DNA from: Desulfitobacterium_A nosdiversum
Lineage (GTDB): Bacteria; Bacillota; Desulfitobacteriia; Desulfitobacteriales; Desulfitobacteriaceae
Direction: 5' to 3'
Assembly: GCF_049860565.1 (NCBI RefSeq)
Contig: NZ_CP172056.1
Span: 806,001-870,000, forward strand
DNA length: 64,000 nt
In this document: positions 52,080-60,752 of the stretch, in pieces
Layout of the letters: each line of letters starts with the position of its first letter
Numbering within the stretch: the stretch's first letter is position 1
Translations under genes and position numbers: made by a program
Notes under the pieces: model-generated
What the model was told of the DNA's origin: nothing
The model's input: only the letters and a program-made list of their open reading frames with translations
The model's database searches: none

Positions 52080-53204
52080 TTATTTTTGGCAGAGAATTTC
52101 TTCATAGAAATTCTCTGTTTTTTGAATCATTTTTTCTTGATGAAAGGTTTGCCAACGTTCAAGTCCGGATTTTATAAGCTTCTCCGAAAGCGAAGGTTCA
52201 GTGAGCAGAGTTTGGCAGGCTTTAACCAGTGCCTGGGTATCCGAAGGGGGAATGAGGAGTCCATCCTGACCTTCGCGGATGACTTCGGGGACGCCGCCAA
52301 CGCGGGTGGCTATAAGCGGGAGATAAGCTTGCATCGCTTCAAGCAGAACTAATCCCATTCCTTCACTCAGGGAAGGTAATATAAAGAGATCCATTGCCGG
52401 AAGGATTTGATAAGCTTTAGGGATAAAGCCTGGAAGAGTATAGGGTACGCCTGCATTTTTCAGACTTTCTTCAAGTTTGGCACGAAGTGGTCCTTCGCCA
52501 ATGATCAGAACGTGAAGATGGGGAAAATGAGAAAGAAGCTGTGCGCTGGCTGCAACAAGGGTATCAAGTCCTTTGGTAGGATGTAAACGGGCAATGCTAC
52601 CCAGAACGAGGGCATTATCTGGAATTCTCCACTGTTTCCGGAAATGTGTACGTTGATTTTGGCGATAATCCGCGTCTTCCATTTGAGAGAGGGGTTGAAT
52701 TCCGTTATAGATTGTTCTGATGTTTTTACCGCCGCGTGAAGCAACTTCATGATGAAGTGCATCAGAGACAGTGATAATTCCGGACGTCAGGGGTAAGGTT
52801 AAGCGATCAAGTCCAAGAGCTGCAAGAGCAGCCTTTCGGGAAAGGTAATCTTTACTTAATGAGCTGTGAACCGTAGTAATAACGGGGATATGTGTCCAAC
52901 GACCGGCCAGGCGTCCAAGAAGATTAGCTCTTGAACCATGAGTATGAATAAGGTCTACTTTTTGTTTGCAAAGTTCAGAAATCAAAGAAGGAAGGCAAGT
53001 AAGATCAAGTGCATGTTTCATCGGAAAGCGCAGGGTGGGAATTGCCAAATACTCAGTTAGATCAGCGAAAGGGCCATCAACCAGGCAGCCGGAGATAAGT
53101 TTAAAGCGTTCAGCATGCAAACCTTGAAGAAGGGTTAATACATGTTGTTCTGCTCCGCCAATTTCGCCGCCGCCAATTAATTGTAGAATTTGGTAGGCTT
53201 TCAC
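52080..53204 (-). CDS. Glycosyltransferase family 4 protein
   Basis: A 374-residue GT-B fold retaining glycosyltransferase. The N-terminal acceptor domain starts QILQLIGGGEIGGAEQHVLTL and has VDLIHTHGSRANLLG; the donor domain has LGSIARLHPTKGLDTLV, IIGEGPLRAKLEE and the EX7E-type FILPSLSEGMGLVLLEAM. The sugar is not predictable. GTG start after GAAGGGAAGG. It is convergent with rsgI, and its last codons contain the rsgI-side terminator hairpin. Confidence 0.93.
   Translation of the reverse strand: MKAYQILQLIGGGEIGGAEQHVLTLLQGLHAERFKLISGCLVDGPFADLTEYLAIPTLRFPMKHALDLTCLPSLISELCKQKVDLIHTHGSRANLLGRLAGRWTHIPVITTVHSSLSKDYLSRKAALAALGLDRLTLPLTSGIITVSDALHHEVASRGGKNIRTIYNGIQPLSQMEDADYRQNQRTHFRKQWRIPDNALVLGSIARLHPTKGLDTLVAASAQLLSHFPHLHVLIIGEGPLRAKLEESLKNAGVPYTLPGFIPKAYQILPAMDLFILPSLSEGMGLVLLEAMQAYLPLIATRVGGVPEVIREGQDGLLIPPSDTQALVKACQTLLTEPSLSEKLIKSGLERWQTFHQEKMIQKTENFYEEILCQK
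52090..52123 (+). terminator. Terminator of sigI-rsgI inside the end of the GT4 gene
   Basis: A perfect 12-bp stem, CAGAGAATTTCT with AGAAATTCTCTG, has loop TCAT and is followed by TTTTTT on the plus strand. It lies within the last codons of the convergent glycosyltransferase gene. Confidence 0.85.
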
Positions 53205-53336
53205 CTAAATCCTTCCCTTCTTGTGCAAACTTCGATATACTAAGGGCAACTTGTTTAATTTCATATTAATTAAGAGGTCTATATTCTCATCATAGGGAAT
53301 AGTATTCCGATATGCAAGTCTAGGAGGTTAAATACA

Positions 53337-53771
53337 ATGCTTGAAAGCAAAGAGATCCAACAGATTATTCCTCACCGTTATCCTTTTTTATTGGTAGATC
53401 GCATCATCGAGCTTGAAGAAGGTAAACGGGCAGTGGGAATTAAAAATGTATCAGGAAATGAGCCCTTTTTCCAAGGCCATTTTCCAGGCTATCCCATTAT
53501 GCCGGGGGTTTTGATTATGGAAGCATTAGCTCAAGTAGGAGCAGTGGTTCTGTTGAAAATGCCTGAGTATGCCGGACACCTCGCCTTTTACGCGGGGCTG
53601 GATGAGGTTAAGTTTAGACGGCAGGTTATTCCTGGAGATCAACTTCGTTTAGAGGTGGAATTAACGAAGCTGAAACACGGAATTGGGATTGGCGAAGGCA
53701 AGGCCTATGTTGGAGAAGAACTTGCCGCACAAGGAATCCTGAAATTTGCCGTGGGGCCTAAGCAAGAATAA
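53337..53771 (+). CDS. fabZ: 3-hydroxyacyl-[ACP] dehydratase FabZ
   Basis: Hot-dog-fold dehydratase of fatty acid elongation. Catalytic His is in FFQGHFPGYPIMPGVLIMEAL (near residue 50), with Glu in the MEALAQVGAVV helix. The N-terminus IPHRYPFLLVDRI is typical. 144 residues. ATG after AGGAGGTTAAATACA. It is isolated from other fab genes and sits 2 bp before a membrane polymerase-like gene. Confidence 0.96.
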   Translation: MLESKEIQQIIPHRYPFLLVDRIIELEEGKRAVGIKNVSGNEPFFQGHFPGYPIMPGVLIMEALAQVGAVVLLKMPEYAGHLAFYAGLDEVKFRRQVIPGDQLRLEVELTKLKHGIGIGEGKAYVGEELAAQGILKFAVGPKQE

Positions 53772-53773
53772 CG

Positions 53774-55576
53774 ATGACAGGGATAACCCTAAATCGAGTC
53801 AACAGAGCCGGGGACAGCAAAGTGCGATCCTTGGCTTTTGTTTTAATGGTCAGCATTATCTTTGCTCATGGCGTATTTTTCCCTGAACAATGGCTTCTCA
53901 TTGGGGCTGGGCTTGCATTTCTCCAATGCTGGGGCGTATTTAAACTTAAAGATATATCTGGATTATTATCGTTAACCGACGGTTTATTTTTGGCGCTTAT
54001 AAGCTGTTCCTTATTGGGGTTGTTACATCCGGTCAAAAGCAGTGAGGGATGGATGGATGCTCTGCGTTGGTTCACCTTATGGATGATCTACCGTCAAGCG
54101 CGATGGATTCAAGGGGAAGAAAATCAGCAGAGGATGCTTAACTGGATTCAAGCGGCCGGAATTATGCTTGCTGTATTGGCTTGGCTTCCTCAGCTCAGCC
54201 TCTGGGCCAAAGGGAGTAGGTTATTTACCATGGGCCTAGAACGGCTGTCTTCGTCGGTAGGATATCCAAATGCTTTGGGTGTTTATCTAGCAGCGGTTAT
54301 TTTACTTAGTCCCCGCTTGAGGATAATTCAAGTATTGCTGTTTCTAACTTTATTGAATACAGGATCGCGGGCGTCGCTTGTTCTTTTCCTGCTGATTATG
54401 ACAGGACGTGAGATTGTCAAGCGGAGAAGAAGTCAACAATTGAGAGACTCTTTTATAGGCATTGAGAGCAAAAGCTTAGTGAAAAAGCCAAAAAGAGAAA
54501 AACTTTTATTCGGGGTTATTTCAATCAGTGCTTCGCTCTTATCTTTAATTTATGTGAAAGGTCCTTCTCAACATCTTCTTGACTGGGGAATCCGAAATTC
54601 TTTAGGGGAGAGACTTCTTTATTTCCAAGATGGAATAAAGCTTGCTTGGCTTTATCGGGGAATCCCGCAAGCAGGTGGCTGGTTTACCTTTCCTTTGGTC
54701 CAACATATTCCTTACTGGACAACAGACCCTCATTCTTTGTTAATTCGTGTTCTGCTTGATCAAGGAATTTATGGAATGCTGATTCTTAGTCTTTGGGCAA
54801 TTCTAATGATGAAACGGCTGATTCAGAATAGTAAGGGTCGGCAATTTTATATATTCGGCGCTCTCTTATTTCTCATGCTGCATGCTCTAATGGATACGGA
54901 TTTTTTATTTGGAACCCTGGGAATATTGTTTTGGACTTTAATCGGAATGAGCGTTCCTTATGAAGATAAAAAACATAAAAAACTGAATTTAATTCCTTTA
55001 AAACATACTCAAAATAGAATGATTAAATTTATGCCAGAGTATCATAATGTTCTAAAAAAGTTTCTGCCAGGTGCTATTTACTTATTTCTGGGGCTGCTGC
55101 TTCTAGGGGCTGGGATATATCTTCCGCGGACTGACTCTTTAAAGGTCGCGGAACAGGAAGCTAAAAATACGGGAGATAAGCAATATACTTTATCCGTTTT
55201 AAAAAAGAGCTTGCATAATGATCAAATACAATTCAGCATTCGGCGAGAAATCGCAAGATTGGAACTTGAGCTGCAGGGGGCTGATGCATTAGGGGCAATG
55301 GAGAATGTTTTAGCATGGGAAAAGTTTAATATAAGAACGTATGAGTGGGCTCAAGGGTTTGTTCTTGAAGAGGCCGAAAAACGCCGAAAAACGAATCCGA
55401 GAGAAGCGGATATTCTCTATCAATGGAGCAAAGAACTGCCTTCTCGTTTAATCAAAGTAAGTTCGGTGAATAGACTTGAGAGAATGCTTTGGCCGGGTGC
55501 AGCTAATTTTCAGCCTTCAGAAATGATGAGATTTTTAAAGAGTACAGCTGAGGAGAGACAACTTACTCTTCGTTAA
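53774..55576 (+). CDS. O-antigen ligase/polymerase-family membrane protein
   Basis: A 600-residue polytopic protein with about ten or more hydrophobic helices in residues 20-450. The Wzy_C-like region shows GYPNALGVYLAAVILLSP, LNTGSRASLVLFLLIM and the periplasmic-loop type WTTDPHSLLIRVLLDQGIYG. The C-terminal 130 residues are soluble, helical and TPR-like. Such proteins polymerise or ligate lipid-linked glycans, so the role is probably surface polysaccharide export. It starts 2 bp after fabZ. Confidence 0.83.
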   Translation: MTGITLNRVNRAGDSKVRSLAFVLMVSIIFAHGVFFPEQWLLIGAGLAFLQCWGVFKLKDISGLLSLTDGLFLALISCSLLGLLHPVKSSEGWMDALRWFTLWMIYRQARWIQGEENQQRMLNWIQAAGIMLAVLAWLPQLSLWAKGSRLFTMGLERLSSSVGYPNALGVYLAAVILLSPRLRIIQVLLFLTLLNTGSRASLVLFLLIMTGREIVKRRRSQQLRDSFIGIESKSLVKKPKREKLLFGVISISASLLSLIYVKGPSQHLLDWGIRNSLGERLLYFQDGIKLAWLYRGIPQAGGWFTFPLVQHIPYWTTDPHSLLIRVLLDQGIYGMLILSLWAILMMKRLIQNSKGRQFYIFGALLFLMLHALMDTDFLFGTLGILFWTLIGMSVPYEDKKHKKLNLIPLKHTQNRMIKFMPEYHNVLKKFLPGAIYLFLGLLLLGAGIYLPRTDSLKVAEQEAKNTGDKQYTLSVLKKSLHNDQIQFSIRREIARLELELQGADALGAMENVLAWEKFNIRTYEWAQGFVLEEAEKRRKTNPREADILYQWSKELPSRLIKVSSVNRLERMLWPGAANFQPSEMMRFLKSTAEERQLTLR

Positions 55577-55610
55577 TCCTAGCATAGGCTAGGGTTAAGG
55601 GGGGAGGAAT

Positions 55611-55997
55611 ATGCGTGCACTTTGGCTGATTATAGGAGTTGTTTTATCAGGAATACTTTGGAAATTGAGTGGAGAATTCGAGTGGAGGGTTCCGGAAGAA
55701 GCAGAGCAAAAAGTTCTAATGTGGAAAAGAAAATGGTATAGCTCTCAGATTATTTTAAGAGTGATATGCGAAGTATCTCTTGATGAGCTTGAGCAATTTG
55801 TCTGGTCTCTTAAACGGGATTTACCCAGAATACAGCGCGAACTTGGGATGCCGATTGTTCTGGAAATTGAGTCTTCAACTTTACAGGAATCCATAGACTG
55901 TTTGAATATGGATACTTACGCCTCAAGGGATGTATATTTCTCGTGCATATTTCTTCGCTTTCCCGAACTTCATTGGGTAAACAACGCAAGATCTTAA
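55611..55997 (+). CDS. Small membrane-anchored protein of unknown function
   Basis: A 128-residue protein with one N-terminal hydrophobic segment (ALWLIIGVVLSGILWKLSG) and a soluble alpha/beta remainder (VICEVSLDELEQFVWSLKRD). The ribosome binding site GGGGGGAGG before the ATG is strong. It follows the ligase-type gene by 34 bp and probably belongs to the same operon. I do not recognise a family. Confidence 0.65.
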   Translation: MRALWLIIGVVLSGILWKLSGEFEWRVPEEAEQKVLMWKRKWYSSQIILRVICEVSLDELEQFVWSLKRDLPRIQRELGMPIVLEIESSTLQESIDCLNMDTYASRDVYFSCIFLRFPELHWVNNARS

Positions 55998-56021
55998 GTT
56001 CCAGCTGATTTTTATATTAAA

Positions 56022-56052
56022 TAGTCCCCCAAACTTGAATTGGGGGACTTAA
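56022..56052. terminator. Bidirectional terminator
   Basis: TAGTCCCCCAA pairs with TTGGGGGACTT-A around a 7-nt loop, between convergent genes. Confidence 0.85.
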
Positions 56053-56083
56053 TGTTCCAGTTAACAATCTTGTTTTTTAAAAA

Positions 56084-56440
56084 TTAAGAGTTACTTGGAG
56101 AAGGATTTGTTTGGGGAAGGTCTTTAGACTCATATTGGCCTTCTTTTTTACATCCGTGGCCATGCTTTTTACCAAGGCCAGTGTATTCTCCCTTAGCGAA
56201 GTCTTCCTCCATCTGCTTTTGACGTTTTTCGATGAAGGTTTTAATTTGGGCAGCCTTTTCTTTATCCAGAAGTCCTGCTTCCGCTTGCTTGTCCACCATT
56301 TGCTTCTTCAGCGTAAACATTTGCTGATTTAAGGCTTTAAGCTCATCAAGTTTCGCAGAATCTGGAGCAGCTAAAGCTGTTCCGGCACTTAAGGTCAGAA
56401 AAGCCAAAGTCAGTAAACTTACTGCAAATTTCCTTAACAT
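56084..56440 (-). CDS. Secreted DUF2680-like protein
   Basis: A 118-residue exported protein. It has a clear signal peptide (KFAVSLLTLAFLTLSAGTALA, cleaved after ALA). The mature part is an amphipathic, Lys/Glu/Gln-rich helical protein (LKKQMVDKQAEAGLLDKEKA, IKTFIEKRQKQMEEDFAKGE) with a KKHGHGCKK segment near the end, in the style of DUF2680/YckD proteins. ATG after AAGGAGGAGTGTAA. Function unknown. Confidence 0.78.
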   Translation of the reverse strand: MLRKFAVSLLTLAFLTLSAGTALAAPDSAKLDELKALNQQMFTLKKQMVDKQAEAGLLDKEKAAQIKTFIEKRQKQMEEDFAKGEYTGLGKKHGHGCKKEGQYESKDLPQTNPSPSNS

Positions 56441-56779
56441 TTACACTCCTCCTTGTAATAGGGATTAATATTAACTGGAACATTTCATAGAATGCCCCAT
56501 TTGAAGGAAGAAGATTTTAAGAAAATATTAAGATTTTTAGGATAGAACGTAAAAGAGAAAAAATAAGCAGTATTTATTTTGTACAAATAGCAGGATTATC
56601 CAGATAAAGATGCGAAATAAAAGTTTAGAGGAACATAACAGTTAATTTGTTTTTACGCATATTATTATTATAAAGAACAAAATACACTTTCTTAAGTTCA
56701 GGGTTTACACGATCGAGAAAAGAATTTTAAAAGGTCTCGGTAGTTAAGCCCTAAATTTATATTCAGGAGGTGTATCTCG
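56441..56779. other. Intergenic region with a possible structured leader
   Basis: No gene is supported in these 339 bp. At 56700-56752 a three-part fold is possible: AGGGTTTA with TAAGCCCT (one G-U pair) enclosing CGAGA with TCTCG. It ends about 10 bp before AGGAGG of the next gene. No known riboswitch consensus is recognised. Confidence 0.4.
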
Positions 56780-58063
56780 CTGAAAAAAATTTTATTTATC
56801 ATAATAGCTTTATATTTAATGCTATCCGACCTGTTTTTTTATACTAAACCTCTTCTTTATGCAGCTCCCCAAAAAGATGCAGATACGATTTCTTCAAAAG
56901 TTGCTTGGAATAAAGTTGAAAATGTTGTGATGGGAAGTATAGGCATTCCCGCCTCCGGCGAAAAACTTCTTAAAATGGGCTTTAGTATTCGGCAGATTCA
57001 TCAAGTAAGCGGTCTAAGCCGACCTGAAACAAGAAGTTTAATTGCCCAGTCAGGTAAAGGAAGAATTTTTGCTGTAACGCCAACATCTCTATTAGCGAAT
57101 GCTCCTAATTACCTTTCTATTCCGACATATGAAGGCTCAGGGGAGGGTACTCATCCCAGTGTGATCGATTTCAAGACGGAATACAATCTGGATCAGTGGA
57201 ATGGATTCCGATATTGGATGGCCTTTACACCATACCCTAAAGGAAATTCAAACTATGAGAATCCATCGCTTGCGGCCAGTAATGACGGGCAGACTTGGGT
57301 TGTTCCCCCGGGAATTACGAATCCCCTGGAAAATACCCCAAATCATATCCTCACCTCAAAATATAGAAACTATAATTCAGATCCCGAATTGCTCTATGAC
57401 CCGGATACCCGTTCTTTAAACCTGTATTGGCGGGAATGTCTTCTCAATTATTATGATCGAATATGGCGGATAAAAATTGAACCCGATTTAAAATTTGGGC
57501 TTAAGGAATTATGTCTGGAGGAAAGAGGATTGGATGGGGAAGGATTAGCGTTATCCCCGGCGATTTGGAGAAAAAGTAAAAACGAATGGTATATGTGGAC
57601 GACCAATGGCTATTCGCTGATTCATCTCTACATGTCTAGAGACGGGATGAATTGGAGTAAAAGACAACGCTGCAACACACCGTGGTATACCTGGAATGGC
57701 GGATATACGCCTTGGCATATTGCAGCAAAACCAAACTATCAGGAACATCGAGTTGAATTTTTTATCAATGGCTGGTCAAACCATGCTTTGCACAGAAATC
57801 AGCTTTTATTCTATGCAGAAGTATCCATGGATGATCCAATACATTTTCAGATGCCTTTAGCAAATGCGGTTTTAACAAAAGGTTTTATCAATAATTGGGA
57901 CGATGAAATGATCTACAGAACTACTTTTACGGTTGAAAGAGGTCTAAGTTCATATATGTATCGGGTATGGTATTCTGCAGAGTCCAAAACGATATCTTGG
58001 CATATAGGTTATACCGAAGGGAAACTCGGTACGAAATTTACCCCAAATAAGAATAAACAGTAA
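56780..58063 (+). CDS. Exported protein of unknown function, beta-propeller-like, probable CTG start
   Basis: A protein of about 427 residues. The first canonical start is ATG 56819, but it would cut a signal peptide; reading from CTG 56780 gives KKILFIIIALYLMLSDLFFY then an AxA-type site near LLYAAPQ, and AGGAGG lies 9 nt before this CTG. The mature part is rich in Trp, Tyr and Asn with repeated strand patterns (FRYWMAFTPYPKGNSNYENP, NSDPELLYDP, WYMWTTNGYSLIHLYMSRDG), like the five-bladed propeller of GH43/GH32-type glycosidases. No family or catalytic residues are assigned with confidence. Confidence 0.65.
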   Translation: MKKILFIIIALYLMLSDLFFYTKPLLYAAPQKDADTISSKVAWNKVENVVMGSIGIPASGEKLLKMGFSIRQIHQVSGLSRPETRSLIAQSGKGRIFAVTPTSLLANAPNYLSIPTYEGSGEGTHPSVIDFKTEYNLDQWNGFRYWMAFTPYPKGNSNYENPSLAASNDGQTWVVPPGITNPLENTPNHILTSKYRNYNSDPELLYDPDTRSLNLYWRECLLNYYDRIWRIKIEPDLKFGLKELCLEERGLDGEGLALSPAIWRKSKNEWYMWTTNGYSLIHLYMSRDGMNWSKRQRCNTPWYTWNGGYTPWHIAAKPNYQEHRVEFFINGWSNHALHRNQLLFYAEVSMDDPIHFQMPLANAVLTKGFINNWDDEMIYRTTFTVERGLSSYMYRVWYSAESKTISWHIGYTEGKLGTKFTPNKNKQ

Positions 58064-58172
58064 TTTAGAGCTTGACTAAATTATGTTTGACTAAAGTTTA
58101 GGAGGAATTTGGATTTTATTTTACATTTACAAAACGGATGCGGGAATACTTTATCTTTCTCCAACCCTTAGG

Positions 58173-59807
58173 GTGGATAAGCCCTCTGAAAATGCTGAGA
58201 TTTTAATTCCGGGTTTGCCGTTTGCCTTCGCACAGGCCTTGCTTAAAAAACTGGAGTCAGGGCAGCTCAAGAATGGGAAAAAAGAAATTATTAAATTTCT
58301 TTATTCAAATGCAAGGCTCAATACTATGGAGTGGCGATGGGTTAACATACGAAACGAAGGCGATACTTCGGAATATTCAGAAGGGGTTAGCTGCGACTCC
58401 CCTAACCTGGGTGATCATATGCACGGCCGTCAGCTTTCAGAAGGAGATTTACAGCGGTTAGCTAATGAAGCAGGGTCAAGTATCGACGAAATAATGCGCT
58501 ATTGTCATGAAGAAGTTCGGAAGGGTCGGGCTGAGTGGATACCCGCAATTAAAAAGGAGGGTCGAGGATGGCGCTGTATGCGCTGCGGGGAAAAAGAAAT
58601 AAAGGAGTGGCCGAGTATTTACGGTTTAGCGGGAACCTGCCCTTCATGCACTGCATTAGGAGCACTAAGCTCCTTGCAGGCTCTTTTACGAGTTTTTGAT
58701 AAAAGTGGGCATCCCGCTTTTTCACCTGCGGATTCAAATCCCGTGAGTTTTTCTCCCCATTGGGAATTAAGCAAGGCCCAGAAAAGAGCAAGCCTAGAAA
58801 TCCTTAACTTCGTTTCTAGTGAGACAGGTAAAGATCTCTTGCTATGGGCTGCCTGCGGTGCAGGAAAGACTGAGGTGTGTTTTCCTGCAGCGGCTTGGGC
58901 CTTAAAAAGGGGATTCAAGGTGCTTTTTGCAGCACCTCGCCAGGATGTTGTTCTTGACGTGGCGCCCCGCTTAGAGCAAGATTTTCCGGGATTAAGGGTA
59001 AGTGTATTGACGGGAGCGAGTACAGAACACTTTGCGCCGGCTTCGTTAGTACTGGCTACAACCCATCAGGTTTTGCGATTTTATCAGACCTTTGATTTGA
59101 TCTTTATGGATGAAGTCGATGCTTTCCCTTACCACGGGAATTCGGCTTTAGAGTGGGGCTTAAAGCAATCGCTAAAGCCAGAAGGAAAAATCATTTATCT
59201 TACGGCAACACCCTCATCAGAGCAGCAAACAAAGGTTCAAAATGGTGGAATGAAGCTTGTTCGTTTGCCTGCGCGCCATCACCGTCATCCTTTGCCCGTA
59301 CCGGAATGGATAAAATATTTCACTGGAAGTCGGGAACCAACCGCAGATCACTCCGAGCTCGCACAATGGATAAAGTGTCTTTCCCAATTAGGCCCTGTCC
59401 TTGTTTTTGTTCCTAAAATATCTTGGGTTGCCCTCTATGTTAAGATATTGAGGATTTCATTTCCTGAATGGAAAATTGAAGGCAGCTATAGCTCAGACCA
59501 AGAACGCAGAGTGAAAATAGAAAAGCTGAGAAAAGGCATATATCCGGTCTTTGTCAGTACATCAATTCTGGAACGAGGTGTAACTGTTCCTAATGTTCAG
59601 GTTATTGTCCTCGAAGCTGATCACGAGGTTTTTGATGAGCGGGGACTTGTTCAAATGGCGGGAAGAGTGGGGCGAACCCAAGAGAATCCAAAAGGCAAGG
59701 CTTTGTTTCTAGCCCAACAAAAGACTCCTGAGATTGAAAAAGCAATTGCCTGGATTCAGGAACAGAACCGCATAGCTTTGGAACAGGGTCTTCTTGACCC
59801 TGACTAG
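58173..59807 (+). CDS. comFA: ComFA-like DEAD/DEAH-box DNA helicase
   Basis: Competence ATPase that helps single-stranded DNA enter the cell. A zinc C4 module is at CMRCGEKEIKEW...CPSCTALG (near residue 130). Motifs are WAACGAGKTEVCFPAAAW (Walker A), FMDEVDAFPYHG (DExD), IIYLTATPSSEQQ (motif III) and LVQMAGRVGRTQENPKG (motif VI). The first canonical start is GTG 58173, but it has no ribosome binding site; the frame is open upstream, FYIYKTDAGILYLSPTLRVD reads naturally into it, and AGGAGG at 58100-58105 precedes ATT 58113. True length is probably about 564 residues. Confidence 0.9.
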   Translation: MDKPSENAEILIPGLPFAFAQALLKKLESGQLKNGKKEIIKFLYSNARLNTMEWRWVNIRNEGDTSEYSEGVSCDSPNLGDHMHGRQLSEGDLQRLANEAGSSIDEIMRYCHEEVRKGRAEWIPAIKKEGRGWRCMRCGEKEIKEWPSIYGLAGTCPSCTALGALSSLQALLRVFDKSGHPAFSPADSNPVSFSPHWELSKAQKRASLEILNFVSSETGKDLLLWAACGAGKTEVCFPAAAWALKRGFKVLFAAPRQDVVLDVAPRLEQDFPGLRVSVLTGASTEHFAPASLVLATTHQVLRFYQTFDLIFMDEVDAFPYHGNSALEWGLKQSLKPEGKIIYLTATPSSEQQTKVQNGGMKLVRLPARHHRHPLPVPEWIKYFTGSREPTADHSELAQWIKCLSQLGPVLVFVPKISWVALYVKILRISFPEWKIEGSYSSDQERRVKIEKLRKGIYPVFVSTSILERGVTVPNVQVIVLEADHEVFDERGLVQMAGRVGRTQENPKGKALFLAQQKTPEIEKAIAWIQEQNRIALEQGLLDPD

Positions 59808-59901
59808 ATAAGCGAGAAGATATTCAATCTGAGCTTATCAAATCTACTGATGTTTTGGGAATTTTACTCATTGATTGTATTCTGCAAGGGGGAGAGTTCC
59901 T

Positions 59902-60651
59902 GTGCATAACCTAAAAGCGCCATGGCAAACCCTTAAAGAGCTTGGACAATCACTCCTTTATGAAAAGGCAGAGAGTTGCTGCTTATGCAGCAGAGCCAAT
60001 GGCCCAATCTGCCCTAGCTGTGATGACGAGTTTTTTCATCCAGAACTGGGTCGGTGCAGGCATTGTGGGAAATTGATGTCCAAGCAAAAAACCCTTTGTA
60101 CTGATTGTAGTAAGGAACGAGGGCCAAAGGGACTGGATCAGGTAGCAGCATGGGGTCACTATACGGGGGGATGGAGAGATTTTATTCAAACGATAAAGTT
60201 TAAATCCCAGCCCTATCTTCTCGAAAAAATCGGCCGCCCGCTTGCAGACTGGGTTATTCATATATTGCCGCCGCCGGATGCTCTTATGCCTGTACCTATG
60301 CATGCCGAACGGATAGCAGAAAGAGGATTTAACCAAGCTGCGGTCCTTGCCTCACTACTCCATTGGGAGTTAGGCATTCCGCTGGTCGAGGGATTAGAGA
60401 GAAGGACTCCCACAACACCACAAGTTGGGCTAAACCGATATGAACGCTTGCATAATTTACAGGGCGCATTTGCGTTATCTCCAGAGGGATTAAAATGGGG
60501 GATTAAGGGGAGACGCATTTGGTTGATCGATGATGTGGTAACTACAGGAGCAACTCTGGAGGCGTGTGCGGATATCTTAAGGAGGCAGGAAGCCGAGAAA
60601 GTATACGCGCTAACACTGGCTGCCGGAATGGATAAAAATCTTAAAAAATGA
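59902..60651 (+). CDS. comFC: ComFC-like phosphoribosyltransferase-fold competence protein
   Basis: A 249-residue protein needed for transformation in many bacteria, working with ComFA on incoming DNA. It has two N-terminal zinc-ribbon pairs (CCLCSRANGPICPSC, CRHCGKLMSK...CTDC) and a C-terminal PRTase domain with the PRPP loop IWLIDDVVTTGATLEACADI (near residue 215). VPMHAERIAERGFNQA is the family block. GTG at 59902 follows AAGGGGGAGAG; a longer frame from 59875 precedes that site. Confidence 0.94.
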   Translation: MHNLKAPWQTLKELGQSLLYEKAESCCLCSRANGPICPSCDDEFFHPELGRCRHCGKLMSKQKTLCTDCSKERGPKGLDQVAAWGHYTGGWRDFIQTIKFKSQPYLLEKIGRPLADWVIHILPPPDALMPVPMHAERIAERGFNQAAVLASLLHWELGIPLVEGLERRTPTTPQVGLNRYERLHNLQGAFALSPEGLKWGIKGRRIWLIDDVVTTGATLEACADILRRQEAEKVYALTLAAGMDKNLKK

Positions 60652-60667
60652 GCGAATTAAAAAAATA

Positions 60668-60697
60668 TTGTTTACATAGGCAAATAGATGCTATAAT
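60668..60697 (+). promoter_or_regulatory. Promoter of the zinc-ribbon gene
   Basis: TTGTTT at 60668-60673 and TATAAT at 60692-60697 are separated by 18 bp, about 55 bp before the start codon. Confidence 0.65.
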
Positions 60698-60752
60698 AGA
60701 CTTTGGATAGGCGTGAGTCTGTTACATTCTTTAAGGTAAGGGGATTTTTTTC

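Noticed and set aside
59807..59839. Terminator after comFA
   Set aside because: Only a 7-bp stem (GATAAGC/GCTTATC) with a long loop and no T-run.
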